Below are positions 9,343-20,544 of a stretch of DNA of 64,000 nt, one piece after another. Position numbers and translations under genes: made by a program. The notes under the pieces are model-generated. The model saw only the letters and a list, made by a program, of their open reading frames with translations, was not told the origin of the DNA and ran no database searches. This DNA comes from Liolophura sinensis (lineage: Eukaryota > Mollusca > Polyplacophora > Chitonida > Chitonidae). Where the stretch lies: positions 18,757,764-18,821,763 of the forward strand of contig NC_088306.1 of assembly GCF_032854445.1 (NCBI RefSeq), read 5' to 3'. The first letter of the stretch is position 1; every line of letters begins with the position of its first letter.

Positions 9343-11171
9343 ACCCGTTCGTACTACGTCTTTATTTTTATAGAATTTATTTAGGTTTTGTGCATAACAA
9401 GAAAGAAAATTTGTAACGTACGTATTTTAAATAGAGATTTAGCTATAAATAATAGATGTTCATATATGATTTCAATCGTAATCATAAGTAATGCCAATGC
9501 GAGTACAATGTTATTGCTATTATTGTTTTTTTGTAGCTCTTCAAACATAAAGGGGGCATATATGTTAGACAAAAATGCATTTTTTCTTGAAAATAAAAGG
9601 ATATTTTGAAGATAAGACAAAACCTAGATTACATTTAATGGGATTTTAAACACAAGTAAGACTACAAACGGTGTATTGTAGTCTTAATTGTGTATATATA
9701 ATGTGTATACCGATTAATTAAATGCATGAAGTAGTCCTATGACAAGACACTTGTAATGAGTGAAATATATTTATAATATGTTATATATTTACAATAACAT
9801 ATAATGAATAAAGTACAAGGAAGGCTAGAAGATTAATATATAGGCCTACACTGCCCTAATTAAACCCGCTAAAAACGTTTGGCTTTTTCCACAAGACAAC
9901 AATATCCCACACATTAAGTTCATACTGTAACGTGATTTGTGTTACTCTAAATGGGTAGAGTAGGTAAATTCCCTGGGCACGAAATGACGCATAACCGACG
10001 CCTTACCCTTATTAATTCCTCTTAGGTTATATTGCATAGCTATATAGCTCCACATTCTTAAGTGTTAAAAGTCTTTCAAAACGTGGTAACTCCTCAAATC
10101 TCTGTAGGCCTATCAGTGTTAAATGTAGAGCTATATACATGCACATTTACCGGTATATGCTGTTTATTAATCAAATCTTTCTTATTTATTTTTTTTTATT
10201 TTTATTCAAAGCCTTTACTCAGTTTGTTTCTTTTTCACCAATACAACAGCATCCAATTTTATGACTGAAATAGCATATACCGATACCCAGCAAACCTCCT
10301 GACAAAGCCGCAACACTAATGAACCGAGAGCGGGATTCGAACACTCGATCAACTGTACTGGTCGTAGTTACACATGCGGTGTAAAACCAATGCTTATTGC
10401 GCCTGTCAGCAACACGCAGTGCTCAAAAGGTATTTGGAGAAACGACAGACATCCAAAAGACACCGTGCAGAGACAATTCTTTTTTTGTTAAATAAGCAAA
10501 CCGTTTTTATACACGCACTCCAATATATATTTTCAACTTCCATATGTCTAAAGAACAAATACAAATTTGATTCCATATGACATGAATGGAAAAACACACA
10601 ATGTATATGTTGCGCCTACGAGCCTCCCTTCCCAAACATAGAATACTTTAATAACTATGTTTTTTTTTCTTAAAAAAAAAAAAAAACAAACTTCTGACGG
10701 GTTACATTTTTGTCCATTAAGCGGAAGAAATCCATTCCGGATTACTTCTTAATTTGGTGTCAGGAACGGATTAACTTATTATTAAAAACGCATTTTCAAG
10801 ATTGGATTTATGTGTTACATTGACGTAATGCAATTCGTCATCACTCACGGAATGAATTTAAGGGAAGTTTTTTTTTTAGGGTTTTTTATCCTCACAGCAA
10901 CGCAGAATTTTCACTGGTCTAATTATTACAGTGACGGAAATTAAATGTATATCGTGAACATATTCCCTGACGATTTTGTGCCCATAAAAGAACACATGCA
11001 ATTTGATTTGTGAATGAAACGAAAGCACAAGAAAAAATATTAGTCGCATTTAGAGAACATACACATTTCAATAGTAAAGCCACTGTCATTTGTAACTTGT
11101 AATTTTTTTACATCTTGTTTACGACTACATATACATGAGCACATTCATAGCCCCAAGCATGTAGTTTCACT
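9343..11171. other. No gene; small tRNA-like relic at 10317-10390
   Basis: AT-rich. On the minus strand 10317-10390 contains GTTCGAATCCCGCTC (tRNA T-arm/B-box-like) without a convincing full cloverleaf. Several homopolymer runs lie at about 10660-10690. No reading frame stands out. Confidence 0.5.
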
Positions 11172-11521
11172 GTAGATCAGCGTGCCGTGACCTCCAATAG
11201 ATGACTGTTGATTAGCCTGTTATATGACCTCGAGCAGTCTATCGCGGATCAGCGCGCCATTCCCTCCAGCAAACGGGTGTGTATAGATTAGCGTGCCATT
11301 GCCTCCAGCAAACCGGTGTGTATAGATTAGCGTGCCATGACCTCCAGCAAACGGGTGTGTATAGATTAGCGTGCCATTACCTCCAGCAAACCGGTGTGTA
11401 TAGATTAGCGTGCCATGACCTACAGCAAACGGGTGTGTATAGATTAGCGTGCCATGACCTCCAGCAAACGGGTGTGTATAGATTAGCGTTCCATGACCTC
11501 CAGCAAACGGGTGTGTATAGA
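11172..11521 (-). repeat. 39-bp minisatellite derived from the TLR C-terminus
   Basis: About seven clear 39-bp units (11240-11521) plus degenerate ones to 11172, read on the TLR strand. Each unit contains TTGCTGGAGGTCATGGCACG followed by an in-frame stop and TCTATACACACC. The last codons of the TLR (LLEVMAR-stop) are themselves one unit, so the array is a 3' extension of coding sequence. The matching array is at 28573-28932. Confidence 0.95.
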
Positions 11522-13966
11522 TCAGCGTGCCATGACTTCCAGCAAACGGTTCCAGAAGATCCGTTCGTCACCCGGGTCATTGGCCGGCCACAGCAGGAAT
11601 GTAATGTGATTCCAAAGGTTCAGCAGCGACCGTGGCATTTCCGACACGGGAATCTCTTCCATCAAGATCACAATAATGGCGTTTTCATAACCATCTCTCA
11701 CCATGCGCATGCCCGTCATTTGAATTTCAAATTCACACCAATCGCTTTTCAGGAACGACTTGTTGATGACTAGGATAACTTTGCGACTGTTGTTCACGGC
11801 GTCCACTATGTTTTGCTGAATACTGACACCCACCGGGAAGTCTCGATCATGGAGACAGATCGTGTAGTTGTTTTCATCTTCCAGAAATTGTCGCAGAACA
11901 ATGCAAGCCCATCGGTAACTGAAGTAATTATACGCTACGAAGGCATCGTATCGGTATTGTTCATTTGTCACTTCTTCAACGACAGAGCCTCTCCTGCATT
12001 TTGTCAGAACCCAATATTTGATATTCCACCTGTAACGGTAGGCAAATATTCCTAGAACAATTACCACGGCCATCAGACTCGAGCCAACTGTGGAAAAGGT
12101 CAACCAAAAGTTGCTGACACAAGATACTTCCATGTTCTTAAGCTTTGATGTGAGGCTACCAATATCCACGAACGTTCCATTTCCTAGACTGCACGTTAAT
12201 GTCAAACGTGCTTCAACATTGGCAGAGCCGTCTAAAAGCCATCGCACAAAACTGACGGTGTTACAAGTGCAGAGGAGGGGGTTACGGTTCAGTGAAACTC
12301 TGACAGCATCTTTTGAGTGGGATGAATTGTCAGCGGTCAACCAGTCCATTTGTGCGCGTGACAAAGATGAAATCACATTGGATGACAAGTCCAAGAATGT
12401 CAACGAGACCAAATCATAGATGGACTCTGGTATATGGATCAGCTTATTGTTTGACAGGATCAAGGTTTCTAAACTTTGCAGCGGACTGAAGATGAATCTG
12501 CTTAGTGTTGTAAAATCGTTACTCGAGAGATCGAGGGTTTTCAGATGTTTCAAACTTTTGAAGATGACAGCATCCAAATCATAGCGAAAGCCAGTGTTCA
12601 GTCTACAATTTCTGGCCACCAAAACCTGAAGTGAGGTAAAATAGCTGAAGAATCTTGGAGATAACACAGCACAGTTCCATTTGGATATGTTCAGCACTTT
12701 CAAGTTCTCCAGACCAGTTACGACAAAGGAACAACCTTTGAATCCGTCATATGACACATCAAGAACTTCCACATTTTTTCCATTAGTAAAGTTTACATCC
12801 TTATCAATTGTAATGAAACCGGCTAGAAAACTAGCGTTCAAAACTACCAAAGATGGCGGCACCACCAGATTATATTGGAAAACAGAGCTCTTCGTCCACA
12901 CAAGATCGCTGACCTCTCTCACAGTAAACGCATAACGTCTTCCTGGACTGATATTTAAATACTTTAACCTTGTGAAGCGTATCGCGCCAATTGCTGCTAA
13001 GTAGCTAGTAGCGACGGGCAGATAATTGTTTCCAAAGTTAAATGTTTCTAGACACTCGGGGTACTGGAATCGGCTGAAGACATCTATTCCCAGATGGATT
13101 ATGGCATTTTTGCTCAAGTCCAGGTGACGAACACAAATAGTCGCCAAGTGAGCCGTGTTGTTTGCAGTGAGAGCCAAGGTTTCGGGGTCCCTGCTGAACC
13201 CTTTGTCAGAATTTGTATTTGTGATTGTCAGATATGTCATATGGCGATGGCGCAGGTCCACGAGAGCTGATAAGGCGTTGGGTAGCGATTTTGTTCTCAG
13301 ATTTAGACTTGTCACATGCGGAAAATGCTTCAAAGTCCCTTCCTCTAAACTCTGGCATCTCAACACCAATGACTCAATTGATAAGTTGGCAAACGCAGCA
13401 AATGTGTCTGGTCTGAGGCTGCTTCCAAATTCCCAACAGTAAACGGACAGACTTTTAAGCTGAGACATGCTCATGACGCCCGGTCCAAATGAAACATTGT
13501 GCAACGGCTCGTCAACAGTCAACTTCTTCAATGATATCAGGCTGCTGAATATCTCGTCTGGAAACTGATACGCACGGGATGAATAGCCTGGGCTATTTTC
13601 GTCCATATTTAGGATCTCTAGCTTTTGTGTAGGATGAAATACTGTGGGTGGATAGGATTCATACACCAGCACAAATCGGTTGTTGCTTAGATCCAGGAAG
13701 CGTAGTTGTGATAATCCCTCGAACGCTGATGGTTCTAACCTCACAAGTTTGTTGTGATTTAAACTCAGTGATATAAGCCTGCTGAGAATTCGAAAGGATC
13801 CATTGGTTATGGTCTCCAGAAGATTCCAACTCAAATCCAGGCTTTCTGTTGTTGATGAGATATTTGTAGGTACGGTCCGCAGTCCTTTGTTGTGGAGATC
13901 AACATGGTTGTCCCCATACACCGCGCTAAGAAGAACGGTTCCCAACAGAAATGCGTACACTTCCAT
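11522..13966 (-). CDS. Toll-like receptor, intact, intronless
   Basis: 814 residues in one open frame, ATG at 13964-13966 and TGA at 11522-11524. In order: a signal peptide (about 1-18, MEVYAFLLGTVLLSAVYG); leucine-rich repeats with many LxxLxLxxN units (about 25-560); a C-terminal LRR cap with the CTC cysteine pattern (about 562-619); a transmembrane helix (about 620-643); and a TIR domain (about 671-814). TIR box 1 is YDAFVAY, box 2 LHDRDFPVG and box 3 FW near the end. Family knowledge: such receptors sense microbial ligands and signal by TIR-TIR contact with adaptors such as MyD88. A single C-terminal cysteine cluster suggests the vertebrate-like TLR class. The stop codon lies within the first unit of a 39-bp minisatellite. 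A broken paralogue is at 26237-28572. Confidence 0.97.
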   Translation of the reverse strand: MEVYAFLLGTVLLSAVYGDNHVDLHNKGLRTVPTNISSTTESLDLSWNLLETITNGSFRILSRLISLSLNHNKLVRLEPSAFEGLSQLRFLDLSNNRFVLVYESYPPTVFHPTQKLEILNMDENSPGYSSRAYQFPDEIFSSLISLKKLTVDEPLHNVSFGPGVMSMSQLKSLSVYCWEFGSSLRPDTFAAFANLSIESLVLRCQSLEEGTLKHFPHVTSLNLRTKSLPNALSALVDLRHRHMTYLTITNTNSDKGFSRDPETLALTANNTAHLATICVRHLDLSKNAIIHLGIDVFSRFQYPECLETFNFGNNYLPVATSYLAAIGAIRFTRLKYLNISPGRRYAFTVREVSDLVWTKSSVFQYNLVVPPSLVVLNASFLAGFITIDKDVNFTNGKNVEVLDVSYDGFKGCSFVVTGLENLKVLNISKWNCAVLSPRFFSYFTSLQVLVARNCRLNTGFRYDLDAVIFKSLKHLKTLDLSSNDFTTLSRFIFSPLQSLETLILSNNKLIHIPESIYDLVSLTFLDLSSNVISSLSRAQMDWLTADNSSHSKDAVRVSLNRNPLLCTCNTVSFVRWLLDGSANVEARLTLTCSLGNGTFVDIGSLTSKLKNMEVSCVSNFWLTFSTVGSSLMAVVIVLGIFAYRYRWNIKYWVLTKCRRGSVVEEVTNEQYRYDAFVAYNYFSYRWACIVLRQFLEDENNYTICLHDRDFPVGVSIQQNIVDAVNNSRKVILVINKSFLKSDWCEFEIQMTGMRMVRDGYENAIIVILMEEIPVSEMPRSLLNLWNHITFLLWPANDPGDERIFWNRLLEVMAR

Positions 13967-14255
13967 AGTTGTTTTGGGTGCTAAGGGAAAAGTTGGCAGT
14001 GTTTCTACAAGGAGATGGAGTCGTTTAGCCGTTAGACGCCTGGGTAGATCTGCAGATTGTCTACTTCATGTACTATATGGTCTCTACAAATAACACTGGT
14101 TGTAAATTTGAAATGTTTGTACAAGCGTTACACATCCTTCAACTAGGCAGTAACTCGTCAGTGACACACGGACATACAGCTGTATTTTGTCATATACACG
14201 ATCAAGTGTGCTTCCTTGATACCTCATAATGAGATAGTACTAGAATGACCCGCTA
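13967..14255 (-). other. 5' flank / probable 5' UTR of the intact TLR
   Basis: 289 bp between the start codon and a TATA-like motif. It has no counterpart upstream of the broken TLR copy, so the duplication did not carry the promoter. Confidence 0.4.
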
Positions 14256-14263
14256 TATTTATA
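14256..14263 (-). promoter_or_regulatory. TATA-like box for the TLR
   Basis: Reads TATAAATA on the TLR strand, about 290 bp upstream of the ATG. Position and sequence suit a core promoter with a UTR of about 260 nt, but nothing else confirms it. Confidence 0.35.
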
Positions 14264-14266
14264 TCT

Positions 14267-14340
14267 GACAGAGGAATGACGTGTGTGATTTTATGTGGTT
14301 ATATGTTAAAGGTGGTGACAAATCAGCATTTCGAGAAATT
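14267..14340 (+). repeat. Flank shared with 28951-29035, same orientation
   Basis: GACAGAGGAATGAC, then TGTGATTTTATG and TTAAAGGTGGTGACAAATCA, match the sequence just beyond the second TLR array. The shared blocks are in direct orientation although the two TLR copies are inverted. Confidence 0.8.
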
Positions 14341-14345
14341 TTAGA

Positions 14346-14463
14346 TTGATTTATTTATTTATTTATTTGATTAATATTTTACGCCGTACTCAAGAATAAT
14401 TCACTTATACGACGGCGGCCAGCATTAGGGTAAGTGGAAAACGGGCACAGCCCAGAGGGACAC
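14346..14463 (-). mobile_element. SINE-A, truncated copy
   Basis: A 3' half only: ATTTATTTATTTATTTGATT, TTTTACGCCGTACTCAAGAA and GACGGCGGCCAGCATTAGGG, ending within the body. Confidence 0.9.
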
Positions 14464-14789
14464 GCGTCGAAACAGGCATTCATATGTCAGCCGTCAAAAA
14501 AGATGAAGGTTTAACAAACGCGACATGGATTCTGCATTCGGAGTGTCTTTTCTTTTGTTTTAACTCAGGTTAAGCTACGGGACTTCTAAACTAAGCAGAT
14601 CTCGGCATCCAGCGGATGACGAGATTTAATCGCATGACCTCTTCGTCTGATACAAGAACAACTTTTAAATGAGAAGGCCGAAGAAAAATGATGTAAGCTT
14701 TAGTGGCAAGACTACTGTAAACTGCATCTGAAAATAACTGCATCCTAAAATAACTTGACTTATTTTGATATAGTTCATTTTACAGTCTT
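14464..14789. other. Nothing recognised
   Basis: No convincing reading frame or repeat. Confidence 0.5.
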
Positions 14790-15118
14790 CAAATGGCTGC
14801 CGTAAACCAATAAGAACGCCCCAGGTCAAGAATCGTAAGGCCAATTCCCAAAACCACATATAACACAAATCAGCAAAGAAGTAAGAAAATATATAAAGTA
14901 TGAAATAAGACCGGAATCATGCAAAGAGAAGCGAAGAACAGTTTTTAATGATGTTTGAAAGACGCAAGACATGTTTTTGACGAATGAGTGAAATCAGTGT
15001 TAAAATCGTGTACCATTATAAAAAATGTATCATAGATGAGCTTTGATTGCGACTGTTCATACATTCAACATGGTTATCGAATTCAACACGATTAATATAC
15101 AGCCCCTACCCTCTATGG
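14790..15118 (+). repeat. REP-C copy
   Basis: Shares AATTCCCAAAACCACATATA, AAGTATGAAATAAGACCGGA, GAATCATGCAAAGAGAAGCG and GCTTTGATTGCGACTGTTCA with 16481-16795 and/or 29880-30120; a minus-strand piece is at 56090-56210. Non-coding dispersed repeat of about 330 bp, class unknown. Confidence 0.7.
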
Positions 15119-15544
15119 ACTTAAATGAAGTCAAATGATTTTTATGTTTTATGTTATGTTATACGACACACAGCACACAAATAAGGGGAGAACTTGACAC
15201 AAAGAAAGCTGGAATCTGAACAATCAAAGCTGGATTTGAACAGCGGAGCTGCATTTAAACTGTATTGGCCAAAAAAGCCTATGAAAAACTATTAGCTCAT
15301 AATTGTCCGGATCGGTACATATTTAATTTGTGGCATACCGGAAGTGTATTTAAGTAACTTTTAAATCTCTGTGTGTGTTCCATTGCATCAATGCTATGGA
15401 TTATTTAACATTTTGTGTACATTCGGAATTTGGAAATACAGATAAGTGTAGTCACGAGTGGTCATTACCTCAAGTAGGCTTATTACGACTTATAACGACC
15501 AGTTGTATCACAGCGATTGCCCATTATCATATATAATAGGGGCA
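15119..15544. other. Nothing recognised
   Basis: AT-rich; includes a short TTATGTT repetition at about 15140. No gene. Confidence 0.5.
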
Positions 15545-15850
15545 TGAAGTCTAATTTTTCTGTCTCTGTATGACGTCGAGGAGTCATTCGGTGTGGGTTC
15601 ATACACTGTCTTCTTGTAGCAGGACGAGTCCATGACGCCAAAGTGCTGCTCACTGAAGTATCATGCCGAAGACACCAGATATGACACCCCACCCAGTCAC
15701 ATTATACTGACACCGGGCCAACCCATCATGTTTCCTTGCTTTAAGATCTCAGTGCTGCTAGTCAGCAGCAACAGCCATTTTCAAAGTCTTTGGTATGATC
15801 CGGCCCGGGTCTCCCGACTCAGAGGCGGACGCTCTAACCTCATAACTACT
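15545..15850 (-). mobile_element. SINE-B copy
   Basis: Minus-strand copy. Core AGTATCATGCCGAAGACACC and head (rc of CTCCCGACTCAGAGGCGGAC) match 1893-2235. The tRNA-like head lies at 15780-15850. Confidence 0.8.
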
Positions 15851-16480
15851 GTCATTCATTCTACCGATAATAATACACCGTGATAAAATATGAAATAAAC
15901 TTAAAAATATGTTTTATCACCGTGAGTCAAAATATTAGCCTAGGACACATATGACTGCAACCATGAACAGGATGAATATCGCAAAACAGATGCAAGCTAT
16001 TGACAATACCAGTAGGACATATAAACAGAGAGAAATTATTGAAATACTGTTTTTACAGTAACCGTATTTTTACATTTTCCATCGTTAATTGTTTTGGTTT
16101 TTTTGTGGGAGGGGGGGGGGGGGGGGTGGGTGGTACAATGGTAAATGGTAAAATTGCGTAAAATTGTCAGTTTACCTGTGTGAAAGAAGAATATATTTGC
16201 ATGTTTACGGCAGTATAGCAGTTACTGATTCTTATACATTTCAATGCTGAGAGATACGGAAGTAAAGAACAAAAGAGCGTAGTACGCCACGCTTTCTCTA
16301 TGTGATTCCTCATTTACGCACTCTTATACACTGGTGCTTATAATCACGGAAACAGCCGATCTCATGTTTTAATTTATAGACCTTTGTGCCGCAATGCATT
16401 CTGATAATTTAAGAAATAATGGATTGGTTTATGCATATATGCTGGGAAGCGGACTAGCCCGCTGCATAAGGACTAGACAA
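15851..16480. other. No gene; G16 tract at 16111-16126
   Basis: AT-rich, with a run of 16 G after TTTTTTGTGGGA. No recognised repeat or reading frame. Confidence 0.6.
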
Positions 16481-16795
16481 AAAATCCCTTGTTTCTGTTT
16501 TAATACATACAAAATATAGCACATTTTTTAAGTTGTAGCATTTTTCATTAATTCCTTTCCACCAAGGTTTCATTTCAAAAGAGAAGCGGTCATCAGTTTT
16601 CAGTGATGTTGAACAAACGCCGGGAATGTCCCAGGAGAATGAATGAAATGAGTTTCCAAATCGTGTGTCCATGCTTGTGAATTGTCGATAATTAAAATAT
16701 GTATCTCAGTTGCGCTTTGATTGCAACTGTTCATATATCAAGTATGGCGATCTAAGTCAACACGATATCTATACAACCCCTAGTCATGGGGTAAC
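16481..16795 (+). repeat. REP-C copy
   Basis: Contains AAGAGAAGCGGTCATCAGTT, GAATGAATGAAATGAGTTTC and GCTTTGATTGCAACTGTTCA, aligning with 14790-15118. A 72-codon minus-strand frame inside it is not conserved in the other copies and is not called. Confidence 0.65.
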
Positions 16796-17061
16796 CGGAA
16801 TTAGACACATTTATGAAGCTCAGTGCCAAGGGGTTCATTTTTACTTACAGCAGAGTTATACTCATTGTAAAACGTAAGAAGCCTAGGGAGTGGGTGTTTG
16901 ATGAAATAACCTAGGCACACTAGTTTTTGCACTAATGACCTTGATTTAAATAGTCACATAACACACAGGATCTAACAAATGCTACAATGTGAGACATATT
17001 ACATGTTTTGATACATTGCTGTTCAGGTAATAACCCAGTCAAAGGACTCATTTCCATGTTC

Positions 17062-18056
17062 CTCACAGTCAAGCTTTTAACAACAATTGCCGGACTCACT
17101 TCCATACGTCTCACACCCCAGGTCCCAACGACTGTAATTGTCGGATTCACTTCCATATTTCTCACGGCCCAGGTTTCAACATCTGTAATTGCCAGATTCA
17201 CTTCCATATTTCTCACAGCCGAGGTTTCAACATCTGTAATTGCCAGATTCACTTCCATATTTCTGACAGCCCAGGTTTCAACATCTGATACAGTAATTGA
17301 CAGACTCGCTTCCATATTTCTCACAGCCCAGGTTTCAACATCTGTAATTGCTGGATTAACTTCCGTATTTCTGACAGCCCAGGTTTCAACATCCGTAATT
17401 GCCGGGTTCATTTCCATATTTCTGACAGCCCAGGTTTCAACATCTGACACAGTAATTGACAGACTCACTTTCATATTTCTCACAGCCCAGGTTTCAACAA
17501 CTGTAATTGCTGGATTCACTTCCATATTTCTGACAGCCCAGGCTTCAACATCCGTAATTGCCGGATTCATTTCCATATTTCTGACAGCCCAGGTTTCAAC
17601 ATCTGATACAGTAATTGACAGACTCACTTCCATATTTCTCACAGCCCAGGTTCCAACAACTGCGATTGCCGGATTCACTTCCATATTTCTCACAGCCCAG
17701 GTTTCAACATCCGTAATTGCCGGGTTCATTTCCATATTTCTGACAGCCCAGGTTTCAACATCTGATACAGTAATTGACAGACTCGCTTCCATATTTCTCA
17801 CAGCCCAGGTTTCAACATCTGTAATTGCTGGATTAACTTCCGTATTTCTGACAGCCCAGGTTTCAACATCCGTAATTGCCGGATTCACTTCCATATTTCT
17901 GACAGCCCAGGTTTCAACATCTGATACTGTAATTGACAGACTCACTTCCATATTTCTCACAGCCCAGGTTCCAACAACTGCGATTGCCGGATTCACTTCC
18001 ATACTTCTCCCAACCCAGGTTCCAACAACTGCTATCGGCGGAGTCCCTTTGCACTA
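17062..18056. repeat. 51/57-bp minisatellite with 159-bp higher-order unit
   Basis: About 19 units built on TTCCATATTTCTGACAGCCC and AGGTTTCAACATCTGTAATT. Two unit lengths occur, 51 bp and 57 bp (the longer carries an extra GATACA-type insertion). They run mostly as 51-51-57, giving a 159-bp higher-order period. All are multiples of three, so long frames stay open on both strands: + (17-residue period, IFLTAQVST core) and - (VETWAVRN core). No signal peptide or known domain in either, so I call it a satellite, not a gene. Confidence 0.9.
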
Positions 18057-18297
18057 TAAATTGCAGTTAACATTGCTGCATTTTATTACCAAATTGTGCT
18101 TAAACCACGGTGCTAAGGTGCGTGTAATTTGCGACTTTTTATGCATGTACATGAACAGTTAGAATAAAACCCGAAAGGAGGTAAATTGAAAAGATGCGGT
18201 ATTTCACCAGTTAGGCTACGTGTGACCATTTGCCGGTTATCACACCGTCGCCGCGTCTCTGATTTTTCCCTCTATGCTTTACGTCTTAATTATATTC
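18057..18297 (+). repeat. REP-B copy inserted in the minisatellite
   Basis: Matches 6505-6722 and 28951-29290. Array sequence resumes on the far side (TTCACTTCCATACTTCTTAC at about 18295), so the element interrupted the array. Confidence 0.75.
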
Positions 18298-18375
18298 ACT
18301 TCCATACTTCTTACAGCTCAGGTTCCATTAACTGCACATAGCCGAGTTGACTTCCATATTTCTCATAACTGCAAT
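18298..18375. repeat. Detached units of the 51/57-bp minisatellite
   Basis: One and a half diverged units (CACTTCCATACTTCTTACAG, GACTTCCATATTTCTCA) separated from the main array by REP-B. Confidence 0.8.
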
Positions 18376-18412
18376 TTTTGACCACACGTTCATATTATTC
18401 CTCAACGTCAAT

Positions 18413-18665
18413 TTATTTGCTTATTTGAATCGTGTTTTACACCGCAGTCAAGAATATTTCACTTATACGCCAGCGGCCAGCATTATGGTGGAGGAAACGG
18501 AGAAAGGGCCCAGGGGAAACCCACGACCTTCCGTAGGTTGGTGTGAGGCCTACCCACTTAAGACCAGATAGGAAGCCAGCATGAGCTGGACGAACTCACA
18601 GCGACCGTATTGGTAAGAGACTCCTGTGTCATTACGCTGGGCTAGCGCGCTAACCAACTGAGCTT
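18413..18665 (-). mobile_element. SINE-A copy
   Basis: Full length on the minus strand, ending in the tRNA-like head (rc: GCTCAGTTGGTTAGCGCGCT). The body is moderately diverged. Confidence 0.85.
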
Positions 18666-19495
18666 CATACATTTAACATGGGCCAGCATGAACTCAGGGT
18701 TTGACATTGATGAGAATCTTCTGGATCTTTGCGTCACGCTATTCACCAGGCCACGGAGCCCTCCGCCACCCAGCCAAGATTTAAAGGAGCAGAAAGAAAA
18801 TGATGCAAATATTTGATGATGGAGCGTGAAAAGTTATTTGCAAATGTAGTGATTATTATTATGTAGTTTCGTTTTTTTTTCTGTCAGGGAAAAAGGGTAT
18901 TTGAAACTATATTTGTATGGTGTGTATTTGGGACCAACTCTTGGTATATTCATTTAGATGATGGGTGTTTTACGCCGTCCTCAAAAACATTTCACTCAAT
19001 AGACCAAATTTTAGGACAAATCAGCAATTTCTGCTATATGAAATCGACATTGTGTACGACATAAAATTTTTATACTGCCGGGTAAAAGCTTCTTTGTCGT
19101 CGTTGGACGGTTATAAATTGTTGTAATCTATGCACCAATGAAAATCTCTCCACATTTGTTCAATAATCAAGCTTGTAGTACGACGTCTCTTGTCTGTTAT
19201 TTACGGACCTCCTCCAACCCCTCCTGCGACTTCTATGTGAATCATACTGCACTACCAGGCAGAATGGGGCTTGCGATTTACCCCCACTTTATGGCAGCTG
19301 TGACATGCCATTAGTACATAATTCTCAGATAATTTTATAATCACGTTATTTCTACCAAAACTCAGCTCGGTATAAGTCACTTGCATAAATTTTATTTGTA
19401 ATTTCATATAAACTGTTTATTCAATGTCGGATTTAATATAATTTTAAAGATTATATCCTTTCATTAAATTGTCACACTTGTGGCCTTGTGGTTGG
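18666..19495. other. No gene; SINE-A scrap at 18956-18999
   Basis: A 44-bp scrap (GTGTTTTACGCCGTCCTCAA) is the only recognised element. The rest is AT-rich. Confidence 0.55.
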
Positions 19496-19500
19496 GGGTT

Positions 19501-19583
19501 CGCATCATTGGCGCTTGCTACTTGTGTCCGCATTATTGGCGCTTGCTACTTGTATTCGCATTATTGGCGCTTGCTACTTGTGA
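19501..19583. repeat. 28-bp tandem repeat, 3 units
   Basis: Three near-identical 28-bp units with core ATTGGCGCTTGCTACTTGT. Confidence 0.9.
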
Positions 19584-19683
19584 CATGTTTGGGACCTCAT
19601 TGACATAATTCTGAATATGCAGTTTTCCCAAGTGATGATACATGTACGTTAATACTTGAGCGACGTACGAGACAACATTTTTC

Positions 19684-19800
19684 ACCTTGGCGGAACCAGT
19701 TCTCACCTGGTGGGACCAGTTCTCACCTCAGTTCTCACCTGGGAGGAACCAGTTCTCACCTGGGTGAAAGCAGTTCCCATTTGGGTGGAAATCTGTGTGC
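19684..19800. repeat. About 20-bp imperfect tandem repeat
   Basis: Five or six units around ACCAGTTCTCACCTGG with variable spacing. A 70-codon frame across it is a by-product. Confidence 0.8.
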
Positions 19801-20227
19801 TTGGAGAATGCCTAACCCCAACATTCCCCAAGAACCCGCTGCACCCAGAGCAGCGCCTTTGCAACTGAGCCATCGAGGGCTCGTTGTCTTTGATTTTCTA
19901 TAGAGTCAAGGTTTTCCTAGATCTGTAAAAAAATTGTTTTATTAGAGTGTCTGTCTTTGATAAATTATCATCAGTGTTGTTCTTAATTGATGATGATTAT
20001 TAATGATTATTGGTGCTTCGTTGCCTTATGAATTAATGCAGTAGAATACGTATTTAGAAAGCATCTCTCCAACAGTATTATTATTTTCGGTTTGTCTCGT
20101 TCTGCTTGTTACCTTGATTAACTACAATGAATCCGTAGGAGGTATTGTTTGAGCAATAATATTTATACCGTGTATAATTGATTGGTTGACTCGTATTTCA
20201 CGCCGCGTTTAAAAATATTTTACTTAA

Positions 20228-20493
20228 TTAATTTATTTATTTGATTGGTGTTTTACGCCGTACTCAAGAATATTTCACTTATACGACGGCGGCCAGCATT
20301 ATGGTGGGAGGAAACCGGGCAGAGCCCGGGGGAAACCCATGACCATCTGCAGGTTGCTGGAAGACCTTCCCACTTACGACTGGAGAGGAAGCCAGCATGA
20401 GCTGGACTTGAACTCACAGCGACCGCATTGGTGAGAGGCTTCTGGGTCATTACGCTGCGCTAGCGCGCTAACCGACTGAGCCACGGAGGCCCC
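20228..20493 (-). mobile_element. SINE-A, full length, nested in an older SINE-A scrap
   Basis: Well-preserved copy: AATTTATTTATTTGATTGGT at one end and the tRNA-like head (rc GGCCTCCGTGGCTCAGTCGG) at the other. The flanks are an older SINE-A 3' end (20172-20227). Imperfect 13-bp duplications bracket the insertion (ATATTTTACTTAA before, GTATTTCACTTAA after). Confidence 0.92.
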
Positions 20494-20544
20494 GTATTTC
20501 ACTTAAGGCTGTCAGGTTTATCTGTGGAGGAAGCTGGAGTGACC

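Noticed and set aside
17008-18162. A 384-aa repeat protein on + or a 356-aa one on -
   Set aside because: Both follow from a satellite whose units are multiples of three. No start context, signal peptide or non-repeat domain supports either strand.
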